Source: a virus. Taken from it: a DNA stretch of 25,567 nucleotides. The stretch is from positions 1-25,567 of the IMG/VR virus record IMGVR_UViG_3300000563_000013; one strand, 5' to 3'. Shown here one piece after another: positions 8,119-15,493 of the stretch. A model generated the notes under the pieces. The model ran no database searches. It was not told the DNA's origin and worked only from the letters and a program-made list of their open reading frames with translations. A program made the translations under genes and the position numbers. Positions within the stretch are counted from its first letter, which is position 1, and each line of letters begins with the position of its first letter.

Positions 8119-9267
8119 ATGGATAAAAAAATAAAAATATTGCTTAATAGCGAAAGAAATGTTGAATCTGTTAATGTCGATACTTTTAATAAAATTGCAT
8201 TAATGAATGATGTTTCAGAAATTCAGGAATACGAATTAAGAAATGCTATTAGTGAAACACAACAATATGAAATTGAAAGACAGGAAACCGAAATATATAG
8301 GATATACGGTAAACTAAACTATGTATCACTGCTGAATGGTTTGAGAAGTGACTATGGTCAAATCGGAGATTTCTTTGATAAAAGAAAATTTGAAAATGAA
8401 AAAGATGTATTCAACACATTTAAATTTTATTTAGCGATTCCAAGTAATATCTTTGTCGAAGTGATTGGCACTACACAAAGATATGGAAGAAAATTTGAAA
8501 TCATTGCAACACCCAATGAGTTTCAATTAATGGATGCTGGTTTTTCAAAAAATGTATTTAATGAACAAGAATACTCATTTATTTTTGATATTGATTTTGA
8601 TATATCCGGTAAATATGATTATTTAAACTTTCCGATAACAGAATTTTTTCTTTACGCCGAATATCAACCATCAAGTGGTGCTGAAGGTAACGAAATGATT
8701 GAAAGGTTTAATTGGGAAGCCGGAGGCATTATTACTGAACAATACACACCTATTGATTTGGAAATCGGTGATTTGATTATTGGAGATGTTGTAGAATACT
8801 CGGCAAGGAATTATTTACAAGCAATAGATACTAACCAAAAATACGTAATAACAACGCCAATATCGGGTACAAGTGGAAATATTGATATTAAGTGGGAATA
8901 CAACCCATTCATTAAATTAAATGCGAGGTATTTACAATCAACAACAACAAAAGCCAATAAAGACAGTACATCGTATGACCAACAACAATCAATCCCAGAC
9001 CACGCAATAGATTTGGGTGGTGGAAATATGGTTTGGAGAGAAATATTGCCACAAGGAATTGATGACAATATAACGGGGGATGGTGCTAACTTTCCATTTG
9101 TAAATAAAAGAAGGTATTTATTTGCAAACGAAGTTCTTTTAATATCACCAGACCTAACAGACCAACAAACATTGAATGTGTTTGAAGAAATAAACTTTGG
9201 TGAAGAACCCATTACAATAAGTAATTTACCAATAACAGATATCGATAACATTGGAAGCCCATGTTAA
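8119..9267 (+). CDS. Hypothetical phage protein, probable virion component
   Basis: I choose the ATG at 8119, two bases after the preceding stop codon. An upstream in-frame ATG at 8080 would overlap the previous gene by 37 bases and add a hydrophobic, unconvincing leader. The 382-residue product is soluble and acidic, with an N-terminal helical stretch rich in E, Q and I (residues about 25-50), then alternating hydrophobic segments that look beta-rich. One of these runs near residues 130-170, as EYSFIFDIDFDISGKYDYL. No catalytic motif was recognised. It is part of the 5777-10067 unit and overlaps the next gene by 7 bases, which suggests translational coupling. A structural role is inferred only from neighbours. 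Confidence 0.6.
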   Translation: MDKKIKILLNSERNVESVNVDTFNKIALMNDVSEIQEYELRNAISETQQYEIERQETEIYRIYGKLNYVSLLNGLRSDYGQIGDFFDKRKFENEKDVFNTFKFYLAIPSNIFVEVIGTTQRYGRKFEIIATPNEFQLMDAGFSKNVFNEQEYSFIFDIDFDISGKYDYLNFPITEFFLYAEYQPSSGAEGNEMIERFNWEAGGIITEQYTPIDLEIGDLIIGDVVEYSARNYLQAIDTNQKYVITTPISGTSGNIDIKWEYNPFIKLNARYLQSTTTKANKDSTSYDQQQSIPDHAIDLGGGNMVWREILPQGIDDNITGDGANFPFVNKRRYLFANEVLLISPDLTDQQTLNVFEEINFGEEPITISNLPITDIDNIGSPC

Positions 9268-10067
9268 AAAAAGAAAAAATAAGATTTACTGGTAACGATA
9301 TTAACATAAAAATTAATATTGGTGGAAATAATGCTTTTTATGGTTATAATCAAAGCATTGAAAATTTTGTTAGAGATCAATCACAACAATCAATAAACGA
9401 ACCAACCGATGTTGAAGTAGTTAGATTTGCTTTGGATGAAATAAATCAAAACACCAAATTATTTTTTGAATTTTATGACGGCGAAGAAGAAACACATGCA
9501 CCTTCATTTGAAAATGCTGGTTTTACAAAAGAAGAAATAATATCGTATAGCGAACAATTAAGAAATAGTTTTTTCAGTATTGATTTGTATGATGGGTTTG
9601 AATTATATTCAAGTGAAAAGGTTGTAAGCAAGTATTACACAAAATTTAACATTGTGGAAGAAGACCAAACCAAGTTAGATATTTATAATGTAAACCAGTT
9701 AAAACATTTGCTAATACCCAAATCATTTTTAGATGAGTTTTTTGAAGACACAATTACTTTATATGTGAGATTTTTCTTTTATAACGCCAAATTTGGTTTT
9801 TTAACGCCTTTTTATAATGCTGAATATCACGATGGCAGTGATTACACAACATCATCACCAATCAGAATGTACTTTAAAATAACACTAAACAAAAACACAA
9901 AAAAATGGCGTTTTGAAGAAACCAATGAGATTATTGCCAAAGAACTTATTGGTAATGAAAATTATCGTGAAAGAATTGATGAATCGTTGGATAGTGTTGA
10001 CGTGAAAAGACAGAACTATCCACCTAAATCATATTTTGATTGGGAAAATCAAACTTATTTTGCATAA
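9261..10067 (+). CDS. Hypothetical phage protein, probable virion component
   Basis: This 268-residue protein starts at an ATG inside the last codons of the previous gene (7-base overlap). It is rich in F, Y, N and E and beta-like, for example ITLYVRFFFYNAKFGFLTPF around residues 165-184. No membrane span, signal peptide or known motif was seen. Its end overlaps the end of the convergent gp15-like gene by 13 bases, and a hairpin covers the junction. As third member of the 5777-10067 unit it probably acts with the two upstream products; the function is unknown. Confidence 0.6.
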   Translation: MLKKEKIRFTGNDINIKINIGGNNAFYGYNQSIENFVRDQSQQSINEPTDVEVVRFALDEINQNTKLFFEFYDGEEETHAPSFENAGFTKEEIISYSEQLRNSFFSIDLYDGFELYSSEKVVSKYYTKFNIVEEDQTKLDIYNVNQLKHLLIPKSFLDEFFEDTITLYVRFFFYNAKFGFLTPFYNAEYHDGSDYTTSSPIRMYFKITLNKNTKKWRFEETNEIIAKELIGNENYRERIDESLDSVDVKRQNYPPKSYFDWENQTYFA

Positions 10068-10822
10068 AAACCAAATCTTGGTTTTCTGGTTGTTTTTACA
10101 ATTTCAAATTCATCTTCATTTTGAAGTATACCAAACAATTTAAGGGTGTATTTTGAAACAAAAAATCTGTCTCCATCAATATTTTCAATGGTATTGTCTT
10201 CATCTAATCCTTCAAAATGAATTGGTAATGGCTGACCATTAATAAAAATATAATCTTGTCTTGATGCAAAGTTTTTTAATATTTGTTCATCAAAACGATT
10301 AACATCAACTCTATATTTTGAATATAGCGATATTTCATATGTTAAATCAACATTCACGGGTTGTGGCATTTTCAAACGTAAGTATGTTACTTGACCCGAA
10401 TCCATAATAGGAACATCCATATATCTAAATGTTCTAGGATGTGGTATCCTATGTCTCACACCTAAACGAGTTCCGGCTTCTTTATCGGTTCTTCTGACTA
10501 AAATATATGGGGTCGGAACGTTTTTATCATCATCCATAAACTTCCAAGTCTTTCTAAACTCACCCCACCTATCATTATCCAAATAAAAAACAGGAACTTT
10601 CGCACCATCCAAAACAATTCGCATTCTATCTTCACTAACATATTTTAAAATTGACATATCAAGGTCTTCTAATAGTATGGTTCGAGGAAGATACTTTGTG
10701 TTTTTATCGGTATCTTTCATTAATTTCTCAATTCGATCCATACCAAATTTAAAAAAATCAGTTCCTACCTTTGGTGGATTTATATCGTGTGTATATTTTA
10801 CTTTCTTTTTAGGTAATGCCAT
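10055..10822 (-). CDS. 15: Tail terminator / sheath stabiliser, gp15-like
   Basis: In this 255-residue protein, TYEISLYSKYRVDVNRFDEQ at 161-180 followed by ILKNF matches the T4 gp15 segment YELSIFTRYEDDMFQIVEQI. The following IENIDGDRFFVSKYTLKLFG corresponds to the T4 AIDGDNLSRRRIEWSLTF region. T4 gp15 (272 residues) forms a hexamer that caps tube and sheath and joins the tail to the neck. Placement between gp14/gp13 and the sheath on the same strand supports this, since T4 has the order 13-14-15-(16-17)-18. A late-type element lies 14 bases before the ATG. The start MALPKKKVKY is unambiguous. Confidence 0.75.
   Translation of the reverse strand: MALPKKKVKYTHDINPPKVGTDFFKFGMDRIEKLMKDTDKNTKYLPRTILLEDLDMSILKYVSEDRMRIVLDGAKVPVFYLDNDRWGEFRKTWKFMDDDKNVPTPYILVRRTDKEAGTRLGVRHRIPHPRTFRYMDVPIMDSGQVTYLRLKMPQPVNVDLTYEISLYSKYRVDVNRFDEQILKNFASRQDYIFINGQPLPIHFEGLDEDNTIENIDGDRFFVSKYTLKLFGILQNEDEFEIVKTTRKPRFGFYAK
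10067..10085. terminator. Hairpin at overlapping gene ends
   Basis: AAAACCAA (10067-10074) and TTGGTTTT (10078-10085) form a perfect 8-pair stem with a 3-base loop. T-rich sequence follows on the plus strand. The stem begins at the last base of the upstream gene's stop codon and lies inside the last codons of the convergent gp15-like gene. Compactness forces the terminator into coding sequence. Confidence 0.6.
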
Positions 10823-10836
10823 AACTATTATTTTTT

Positions 10837-10845
10837 TATAAATAC
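10837..10845 (-). promoter_or_regulatory. Late-type element GTATTTATA upstream of gp15-like gene
   Basis: The minus strand reads GTATTTATAAAAAAATAATAG, 14 bases before the ATG at 10822. It stands back-to-back with the host-type promoter at 10891-10921. Confidence 0.55.
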
Positions 10846-10890
10846 TTTTGTTTTACGTAATTTTTTTTTCACCAACACAGTCATTAATTC

Positions 10891-10921
10891 TTGCATTTCA
10901 TATAATTTTGTGTTATTTTTG
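10891..10921 (+). promoter_or_regulatory. Host-type promoter for the dut-thyA operon
   Basis: TTG (10891-10893), a 20-base spacer and TATTTTTG (10914-10921) match the TTG-N20-TAnnTTTG form. A start near 10928 gives a leader of about 20 bases to the ATG at 10949. This is the only strong plus-strand signal in the 126-base gap. Confidence 0.75.
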
Positions 10922-10948
10922 TAAAAAAACGTATTATAAACTATAGAT

Positions 10949-11281
10949 ATGATTGTAGAAAAAAAAGAATTTAACGAAAATGAAGAAAGGTGGATTGAAT
11001 GTATTTATGATTCATCAAACATTTTAAAAAGTGTTTACCTACCTAAACTAAAAAGACTTTATATTTCATTCAATAGGGGCGGTGTTTATTCGTACAATAA
11101 CATTGATGACACACTATATAATGAATTTGAAGTAGCGAAATCACAAGGAAAGTTTTTTGCAAAACACATAAAAAAACATCCAGACAAATATCCGCATAGA
11201 AAAGAATTTTCACTTTTCCCTTCTGAAATAGAGCAAGCAAAAAAAATCATTGAAGAAAAAAAACAAAATGATGAGGAATGA
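10949..11281 (+). CDS. KTSC-domain protein
   Basis: This 110-residue protein carries the KTSC domain layout across residues 21-80. A DSSNILKSVYLPKLKRLYIS segment holds the S-x-x-I start. Next comes FNRGGVYSYNNI (the F-x-x-G-x-x-Y-x-Y core), and then a helix ending AKSQGKFFAKHIK, the S-x-G-x-F-x-x-x-I motif. KTSC domains are small and of poorly defined biochemical role, common in phages and in lysyl-tRNA-synthetase-linked contexts. The C-terminal 25 residues are a charged helix (EIEQAKKIIEEKK). It is first in an operon that continues into dUTPase and thymidylate synthase, with a host-type promoter 28 bases before the ATG. It overlaps the next gene by 14 bases. Confidence 0.75.
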   Translation: MIVEKKEFNENEERWIECIYDSSNILKSVYLPKLKRLYISFNRGGVYSYNNIDDTLYNEFEVAKSQGKFFAKHIKKHPDKYPHRKEFSLFPSEIEQAKKIIEEKKQNDEE

Positions 11282-11570
11282 CACACAAATCTATGAAAAT
11301 TTAATTGTTTTTTTAAAAGAAATTTTGGGTTTTTATGCTAATGAAGACAATTATGTTCAAAAACACAACATAAATAATGAGTTGTCTTCAAGCATTGAAC
11401 TTGATGGCGGTAAACAAGCAAAATCCGCACTTAATCAAATCGAAACAATTGAAAAACTAACAAGTGATAAACAAAATGAATTGATGGAAAAATTCTCACA
11501 CGCAATAAAAAACAAACAATCACTTGATGAGGTTTTAAAAATAATTGAAGAATTTAAAAAATATGAATAG
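11268..11570 (+). CDS. Hypothetical helical protein
   Basis: The start is taken at the ATG at 11268 (or the adjacent ATG at 11271). An earlier in-frame TTG at 11250 would only lengthen the overlap with the preceding gene. The product of about 100 residues is charged and probably all-helical. An N-terminal hydrophobic-amphipathic stretch ENLIVFLKEILGFYANED is followed by K/E-rich helices (NQIETIEKL, LDEVLKIIEEFKKYE). No known motif was seen. It is tightly packed, overlapping the KTSC gene by 14 bases and ending on the first base of the dUTPase start, which suggests coupled translation within the nucleotide-metabolism operon. Confidence 0.6.
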   Translation: MMRNDTQIYENLIVFLKEILGFYANEDNYVQKHNINNELSSSIELDGGKQAKSALNQIETIEKLTSDKQNELMEKFSHAIKNKQSLDEVLKIIEEFKKYE

Positions 11571-12049
11571 TGCAAATTAGAATTCCGATTAAATATCACA
11601 ACCCCATTTGTAAATTAGAAATTCACGGAAATTGGATAGACCTTAAATCAGCAGAAACCATTGTTATTCCTAAACTAACAAATCATTTGGTTAATTTAGG
11701 GGTTTCAATGAAACTTCCTAAATATTATCAAGCCAACATTGTTCCTAGAAGCGGAACTTTCAATAAATATGGTGTAATTCAAGGTAATCATTATGGGGTT
11801 GTGGATGGTCCGACAAACATAAATAGTGGATATTCTGGTAATAATGATATATGGAAATTTAACGCAATTGCATTGAGAAACACCACAATAACTGAAGGTG
11901 ATAGAATATGTCAATTCGAAATAAAACCGACAATGTTTGCTCCTTGGTGGGTCAAACTAAAATGGTTATTTGTAAATAAAATTGAATTTGTTGAAGTAGA
12001 TGACCTCAAATCAAAAGATAGGGGTGGTTTCGGTTCAACAGGGAAATAA
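11570..12049 (+). CDS. dut: dUTP diphosphatase (trimeric dUTPase)
   Basis: The product hydrolyses dUTP to dUMP and diphosphate, keeping uracil out of DNA and supplying dUMP to the thymidylate synthase encoded next. All five trimeric dUTPase motifs are visible in its 159 residues: motif 1 around D24, motif 2 PRSG at 59-62, motif 3 GVVDGPTNINSGYSG at 76-90 with D79, motif 4 GDRICQF at 110-116, and motif 5 RGGFGSTGK at the C-terminus. A short loop of W and K residues (FAPWWVKLKWLF, 123-134) between motifs 4 and 5 is an unusual extension. The start is a GTG that overlaps the TAG of the previous gene by one base; the nearby ATG at 11563 is out of frame. Confidence 0.92.
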   Translation: MQIRIPIKYHNPICKLEIHGNWIDLKSAETIVIPKLTNHLVNLGVSMKLPKYYQANIVPRSGTFNKYGVIQGNHYGVVDGPTNINSGYSGNNDIWKFNAIALRNTTITEGDRICQFEIKPTMFAPWWVKLKWLFVNKIEFVEVDDLKSKDRGGFGSTGK

Positions 12050-12067
12050 TAATAATAAAATAATAAT

Positions 12068-12142
12068 ATGAAAAATAGTGGATTACTACCTAACGTATTT
12101 GGTTTATCAAAATTATGTATTTTAAATGAAACAATATCATGA
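12068..12142 (+). CDS. Possible 24-residue leader peptide before thyA
   Basis: A short ATG frame in the 76-base gap between dut and thyA encodes 24 residues beginning MKNSGLLPNVFG. It ends 17 bases inside the thymidylate synthase gene, so its translation could be coupled to thyA. It has an A-rich leader (AATAATAATATG) as real starts here do. It may be chance, and nothing homologous is recognised. Confidence 0.25.
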   Translation: MKNSGLLPNVFGLSKLCILNETIS

Positions 12143-13310
12143 ATTATTACAAAACATCATAAATAACGGTGTTGAAAAGGAAAGTGGAAGAGCAAACATG
12201 CCAAATACAATTGGTATATCACACGCAACAATTGAAATGGACTTAAGTGATGGATTTCCATTACTCACAACCAAGAAAATGTATTGGAAAGGAATAGTAC
12301 ATGAACTTCTCTGGTTTCTACGTGGAGAAACTAATATCAAATATCTTGTTGATAATAATGTAAATATTTGGAATCAAGACGCATACAGATGGTATTTGAA
12401 ACATCACACAGAATCAGGGTATAATACACCACCATTAACAATGGAAATGTTTGTTGATGAAATAAAAAATAACAACATTAATGATTCACATTTTAATAAT
12501 AGTGATTATAAACTCGGTGATTTGGGAAAAGTATATGGTTATAATTGGAGAAATTTATATAAAGAAGTTGATTCTGATTATTATCCTAAAACAAGACCAA
12601 CACCTAAATTAAAAGTTGGTTTAGAAAAAACGTATTTAGGTGTTGCTAACGGTAGTGGTTTAGTGTCGGTAAATACAAAGAAAAAATATGTAAAATACGA
12701 CCAAGTTAAACATGTTATTGATGGGTTAAAAGAAAATCCATATAGTAGATATCATATCATTAATGGGTGGGATATTCGAAATTATGATGAATCTGCTTTG
12801 ATGCCTTGTCACTTGCTTTATCAGTTTATTGTGAGACCATTACAACAACATGAAAGGGAACAATGGGCATGGGATAATGGATTAAAGGAAAAATATAAAC
12901 AAGATGCACCTAAAACACATGATGAATGGACTAAATGGTTAGATGAACATAACGTCCCTAAATTCTATCTCGACTTGAATATGTATCAACGCAGCGTTGA
13001 CGTAGGACTTGGTTTGAGTTTTAATTTAGCATCCATGTCATTACTATTAATGATATTTGCTAAAGCAAGTAATATGGTTGCTGGAAAAGCATATTGGATT
13101 GGTGGTGACACACATATTTATCTTTCCCATGTAGATGGATTGAAAGAGCAGTTGAAACGTGAACCATTTCCATTACCTAAATTATTAATTAATAAAGAAT
13201 TATCGTCATTAGATGATATTCTAAATCTTAATATTGATGATTTTGAATTAATAAATTATCAATCACATCCAGCAATAAAATTGGAGTTGTTTACTGGACT
13301 GAAAAAATAA
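12126..13310 (+). CDS. thyA: Thymidylate synthase (ThyA family) with two insertions
   Basis: The product converts dUMP to dTMP using methylene-tetrahydrofolate. The family motifs are complete: the N-terminal FPLLTTKKMYWKGIVHELLW (44-63), the phosphate-binding SRYHIINGWDI (207-217), the catalytic cysteine C228 in ALMPCH, QRSVDVGLGLSFN (288-300), and GGDTHIYLSH (326-335). Bacterial ThyA has about 264 residues; this one has 394. The extra length falls in two places. One is about residues 144-200, before the active-site segment. The other is about 239-277, a W/K/D-rich helical insert between the catalytic cysteine strand and the LDLNMYQRS motif. Both are in loops, so activity should be kept. It follows dut directly, giving a dUTP to dUMP to dTMP path. 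No intron is present, unlike T4 td. Confidence 0.93.
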   Translation: MKQYHELLQNIINNGVEKESGRANMPNTIGISHATIEMDLSDGFPLLTTKKMYWKGIVHELLWFLRGETNIKYLVDNNVNIWNQDAYRWYLKHHTESGYNTPPLTMEMFVDEIKNNNINDSHFNNSDYKLGDLGKVYGYNWRNLYKEVDSDYYPKTRPTPKLKVGLEKTYLGVANGSGLVSVNTKKKYVKYDQVKHVIDGLKENPYSRYHIINGWDIRNYDESALMPCHLLYQFIVRPLQQHEREQWAWDNGLKEKYKQDAPKTHDEWTKWLDEHNVPKFYLDLNMYQRSVDVGLGLSFNLASMSLLLMIFAKASNMVAGKAYWIGGDTHIYLSHVDGLKEQLKREPFPLPKLLINKELSSLDDILNLNIDDFELINYQSHPAIKLELFTGLKK

Positions 13311-13313
13311 GAC

Positions 13314-13442
13314 ATGGATAAATATTACAATTTTGGTTTATGGGTTAATTAACAGTTCGTCAACGGTAAAGAATTAATAATTAAAGGTGAGGTTGTTTCA
13401 CCACAACCAAAAGAAGTGATTACGAAATACGAGATTAAGTAA
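13314..13442 (+). pseudogene. Small ORF interrupted by one in-frame stop
   Basis: From the ATG at 13314 the frame reads 12 residues (MDKYYNFGLWVN), then TAA at 13350-13352, then 29 more sensible residues (starting QFVNGKELIIKGEVVSP) up to a TAA at 13440-13442. The part after the stop has no start codon of its own but codes a plausible short beta-strand protein with composition like its neighbours. The simplest reading is a 42-residue gene broken by a single substitution; sequencing error or stop readthrough are alternatives. Confidence 0.45.
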
Positions 13443-13446
13443 TTGA

Positions 13447-13686
13447 ATGGAGTTATTCTACATATTAATAATATTATTGTTGGTGTTGATTATTGTTCTA
13501 TTATCAACAAGTATATATTATTTGATAAAGAAAAGTATATACTTGTCTGATAAAGAAAAAGAATTTATTATATTCACATTTGATGTATTTATCGAATTTG
13601 GTGAAGATTTAGGGATTCAATCAAAAGAACAGCACAAAAAATTAGCTGAAGAACTGGAAAAGATTAGAAAAAAGAAGTTAAAGTAA
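13447..13686 (+). CDS. Small single-span membrane protein
   Basis: This 79-residue protein has one very hydrophobic N-terminal segment (residues 3-27, rich in I, L and V). A hydrophilic domain follows, with a lysine-rich C-terminal helix (EQHKKLAEELEKIRKKKLK) likely to form a coiled coil. The segment lacks a clear signal-peptidase site, so it is probably an anchor with the charged tail in the cytoplasm or, if inverted, in the periplasm. The size and layout resemble small phage lysis or envelope proteins, but nothing specific supports that. It is last in the operon and ends before the terminator at 13731. Confidence 0.6.
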   Translation: MELFYILIILLLVLIIVLLSTSIYYLIKKSIYLSDKEKEFIIFTFDVFIEFGEDLGIQSKEQHKKLAEELEKIRKKKLK

Positions 13687-13730
13687 ACTACTATAAGAAA
13701 AAGTGAATTAAAGCAAATTCTAAAAAAAAT

Positions 13731-13756
13731 AAAAGGGAATTGATTAATCCCCTTTT
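13731..13756. terminator. Bidirectional terminator between operon end and gp14 gene
   Basis: AAAAGGG (13731-13737) pairs with CCCTTTT (13750-13756). An inner ATT/AAT stem lies beyond one mismatch, with T/A runs on both sides. The gp14-like stop codon (13744-13746 on the minus strand) is in the loop. Confidence 0.7.
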
Positions 13757-14301
13757 TCACCACCTCTAAAGAACTGTACAACGTCACTACGTACTGGCAC
13801 AGCAATAACTTGTCTCCAATAAGGCTTAAAACCAGCAATTGTTTTATCGGTTGTGTCGGTAACATTGTTTGCATATTCTACTTCATAAAAACGATTTTTT
13901 TCACCACTCATATTAAATTCAACAATATCACCCCTATTTATTTCCGTATTTTTTTCTTTCAATTCACTTAAATAAACACCAAACCTTAAATTACCACTAT
14001 CATCACGTGCAATACCACCTTGTCCGTCACCATAAAACGACTGATCGCCGTCATCAACATTTACCATTACATTAATATCAACTGGTGGAAAAAATGACTT
14101 ATCAGCAGGTTTTGATTGTCCATATAATTTGTGTGATTTTGTTTTAATAAGATTTATTCTATGCAATTTTATCACAAAATGCACATCATTTTCAAGATAC
14201 TTACGACCATACATAATTTCTAAATCGAAAGACCTTTCATTCATAAACAAACCATATCTTTTTTGTTCTAAATCAACAAATTCTTTTTTCTTTCTTTTCA
14301 T
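13744..14301 (-). CDS. 14: Neck protein, gp14-like
   Basis: In this 185-residue protein, the segment INRGDIVEFNMSGEKNRFYE followed by VEYANN (about 125-150) parallels T4 gp14, where [20 protein letters not shown] leads into the same region. The N-terminal RSFDLEIMYGRKYLENDVHF also fits the start of the gp14 fold, in which a short peptide gives way to strands. T4 gp14 (256 residues) is a neck component joining the portal and gp13 to the tail. It lies 18 bases downstream of the gp13-like gene on the same strand, exactly as in T4. It is shorter than the T4 protein, mainly at the C-terminus, which here ends FRGGEKGD. Confidence 0.7.
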   Translation of the reverse strand: MKRKKKEFVDLEQKRYGLFMNERSFDLEIMYGRKYLENDVHFVIKLHRINLIKTKSHKLYGQSKPADKSFFPPVDINVMVNVDDGDQSFYGDGQGGIARDDSGNLRFGVYLSELKEKNTEINRGDIVEFNMSGEKNRFYEVEYANNVTDTTDKTIAGFKPYWRQVIAVPVRSDVVQFFRGGEKGD

Positions 14302-14319
14302 TGCAACACTTTTTTCAGA

Positions 14320-15441
14320 TTATATTGGTATAATTGGTGTTTTCATTGGCTGGAAACCTCTTTCTCTGTTGACATTTTCAGCAATTTCTGCACGTTCTCT
14401 TGTTAAATTAACCTGACTTAATTTATCTAGTTGTTCCCTGATTTTTTCTTCTGTGGTTTCTTTTAATTTTTCTCCTTCATCAAGCAAATGTCTATAATCC
14501 ATTGTCAATGCTTTATCCGTTGCACCGATTTCACCACTATAAAAACCACGAACACTACCAACAACCATTTTGGTTTTAGCGATTAATAAATCCCTTATTT
14601 GTCTTCTAGCAACATCATTTAATTTTTCCCACTTAATCACTTTTATTGGGGGATCCGAAGGTAATTTTATGACGTCACTATTTTCTTCTAAACATTTATC
14701 TCTTTCACTTTCATTCTTTGTTTCATAATACCAATACCAAACCTTTCTTCCAGCATACCTTCTACCCCATCTTCCAGTGATTTCGTGTCTACTTCCTGGG
14801 GGTGGATATAAATGTAGTATTTTTTCACCATTAGCTAAACCCGTAATTCGGTATGTTAGTAATGATTGTAAAACCCTTTTTTTTGTTCTTCTGTCTTGTG
14901 CACCTAATAGTGTTGAAAACGTTGGCTGAACATACATTGCGGGTCTACCCATATAACCCCAACCCAACATACCCGGACTCCAATTATTTAAAGCAAATGG
15001 GTCAACCAAACCACCATCAATAGCTGGTGGGGTTTCCCATAAAACCTCATTAACTTGTCTTCCAGCAGGAATTATGTAATGTTGTGTATGTGCTGAAGTT
15101 ATAATATAGTCTCTTTTCAATTCCCAACCATGTTCAGCAGGGGCATTAGTACCCAAACCAACTTGTTTTGAATAAGCATGTGTAAAGGATTGCATATAAT
15201 CAGTAGATTTGGTGGTTAATGTTGATAAAAAATCGGAATTTTCACCATCCAATCCTTCAATATTTATCCAATTTTGATGAATCAACCATTCATTTACAAG
15301 TGATGAATAGTCTTCGATAACCATTTCCATATAGCTATCGAGCATATCATCTTCAATTTCAAAGGGTCTTAAAGGAAAACCTAGTTCATGTTTAACCTTT
15401 AGGTATAATTTTTTTTTCTCGTTGCTTGATATTAATCCCAT
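14320..15441 (-). CDS. 13: Neck protein, gp13-like
   Basis: In this 373-residue protein, an N-terminal helix pair (KLYLKVKHELGFPLRPFEIE, then LDSYMEMVIEDYSSLVNEWL) matches the start of T4 gp13, which has a GAP/LGxP turn followed by a D-rich helix of the head-completion connector type. Near residues 275-345, VARRQIRDLLIAKTKMVVGS and then a RGFYSGEIGATDKALTMDYR segment correspond to the gp13 C-terminal part with the AKxxLGxIRGKF-like helix and LD-G loop. T4 gp13 has 309 residues and forms the neck ring above gp14. A Y/W-rich insertion (RKVWYWYYETKNESERDKCL, about 220-245) adds length. It is co-transcribed with the gp14-like gene. A late-type element is 35 bases before its ATG. Confidence 0.75.
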   Translation of the reverse strand: MGLISSNEKKKLYLKVKHELGFPLRPFEIEDDMLDSYMEMVIEDYSSLVNEWLIHQNWINIEGLDGENSDFLSTLTTKSTDYMQSFTHAYSKQVGLGTNAPAEHGWELKRDYIITSAHTQHYIIPAGRQVNEVLWETPPAIDGGLVDPFALNNWSPGMLGWGYMGRPAMYVQPTFSTLLGAQDRRTKKRVLQSLLTYRITGLANGEKILHLYPPPGSRHEITGRWGRRYAGRKVWYWYYETKNESERDKCLEENSDVIKLPSDPPIKVIKWEKLNDVARRQIRDLLIAKTKMVVGSVRGFYSGEIGATDKALTMDYRHLLDEGEKLKETTEEKIREQLDKLSQVNLTRERAEIAENVNRERGFQPMKTPIIPI

Positions 15442-15456
15442 TTTTGCTTATATTTG
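15426..15456 (+). promoter_or_regulatory. Host-type promoter for the helicase operon
   Basis: TTG (15426-15428), 20 bases, then TATATTTG (15449-15456) match the TTG-N20-TAnnTTTG form. The -33 part lies inside the first codons of the minus-strand gp13-like gene. A start near 15463 gives a 30-base leader for the ATG at 15494. Confidence 0.65.
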
Positions 15457-15476
15457 CTAAATAAAAATAATTTTAT

Positions 15477-15485
15477 TATAAATAC
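15477..15485 (-). promoter_or_regulatory. Late-type element GTATTTATA upstream of gp13-like gene
   Basis: The minus strand reads AGTATTTATAATAAAATTAT, 35 bases before the gp13-like ATG at 15441. Its expected start point coincides with that of the opposing host-type promoter (15426-15456). Confidence 0.5.
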
Positions 15486-15493
15486 TAAACAAT

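Noticed and set aside
10949-13686. Defence or toxin-antitoxin system in the KTSC operon
   Set aside because: No toxin, nuclease or antitoxin motif was seen; dUTPase and thymidylate synthase explain the operon as nucleotide supply.
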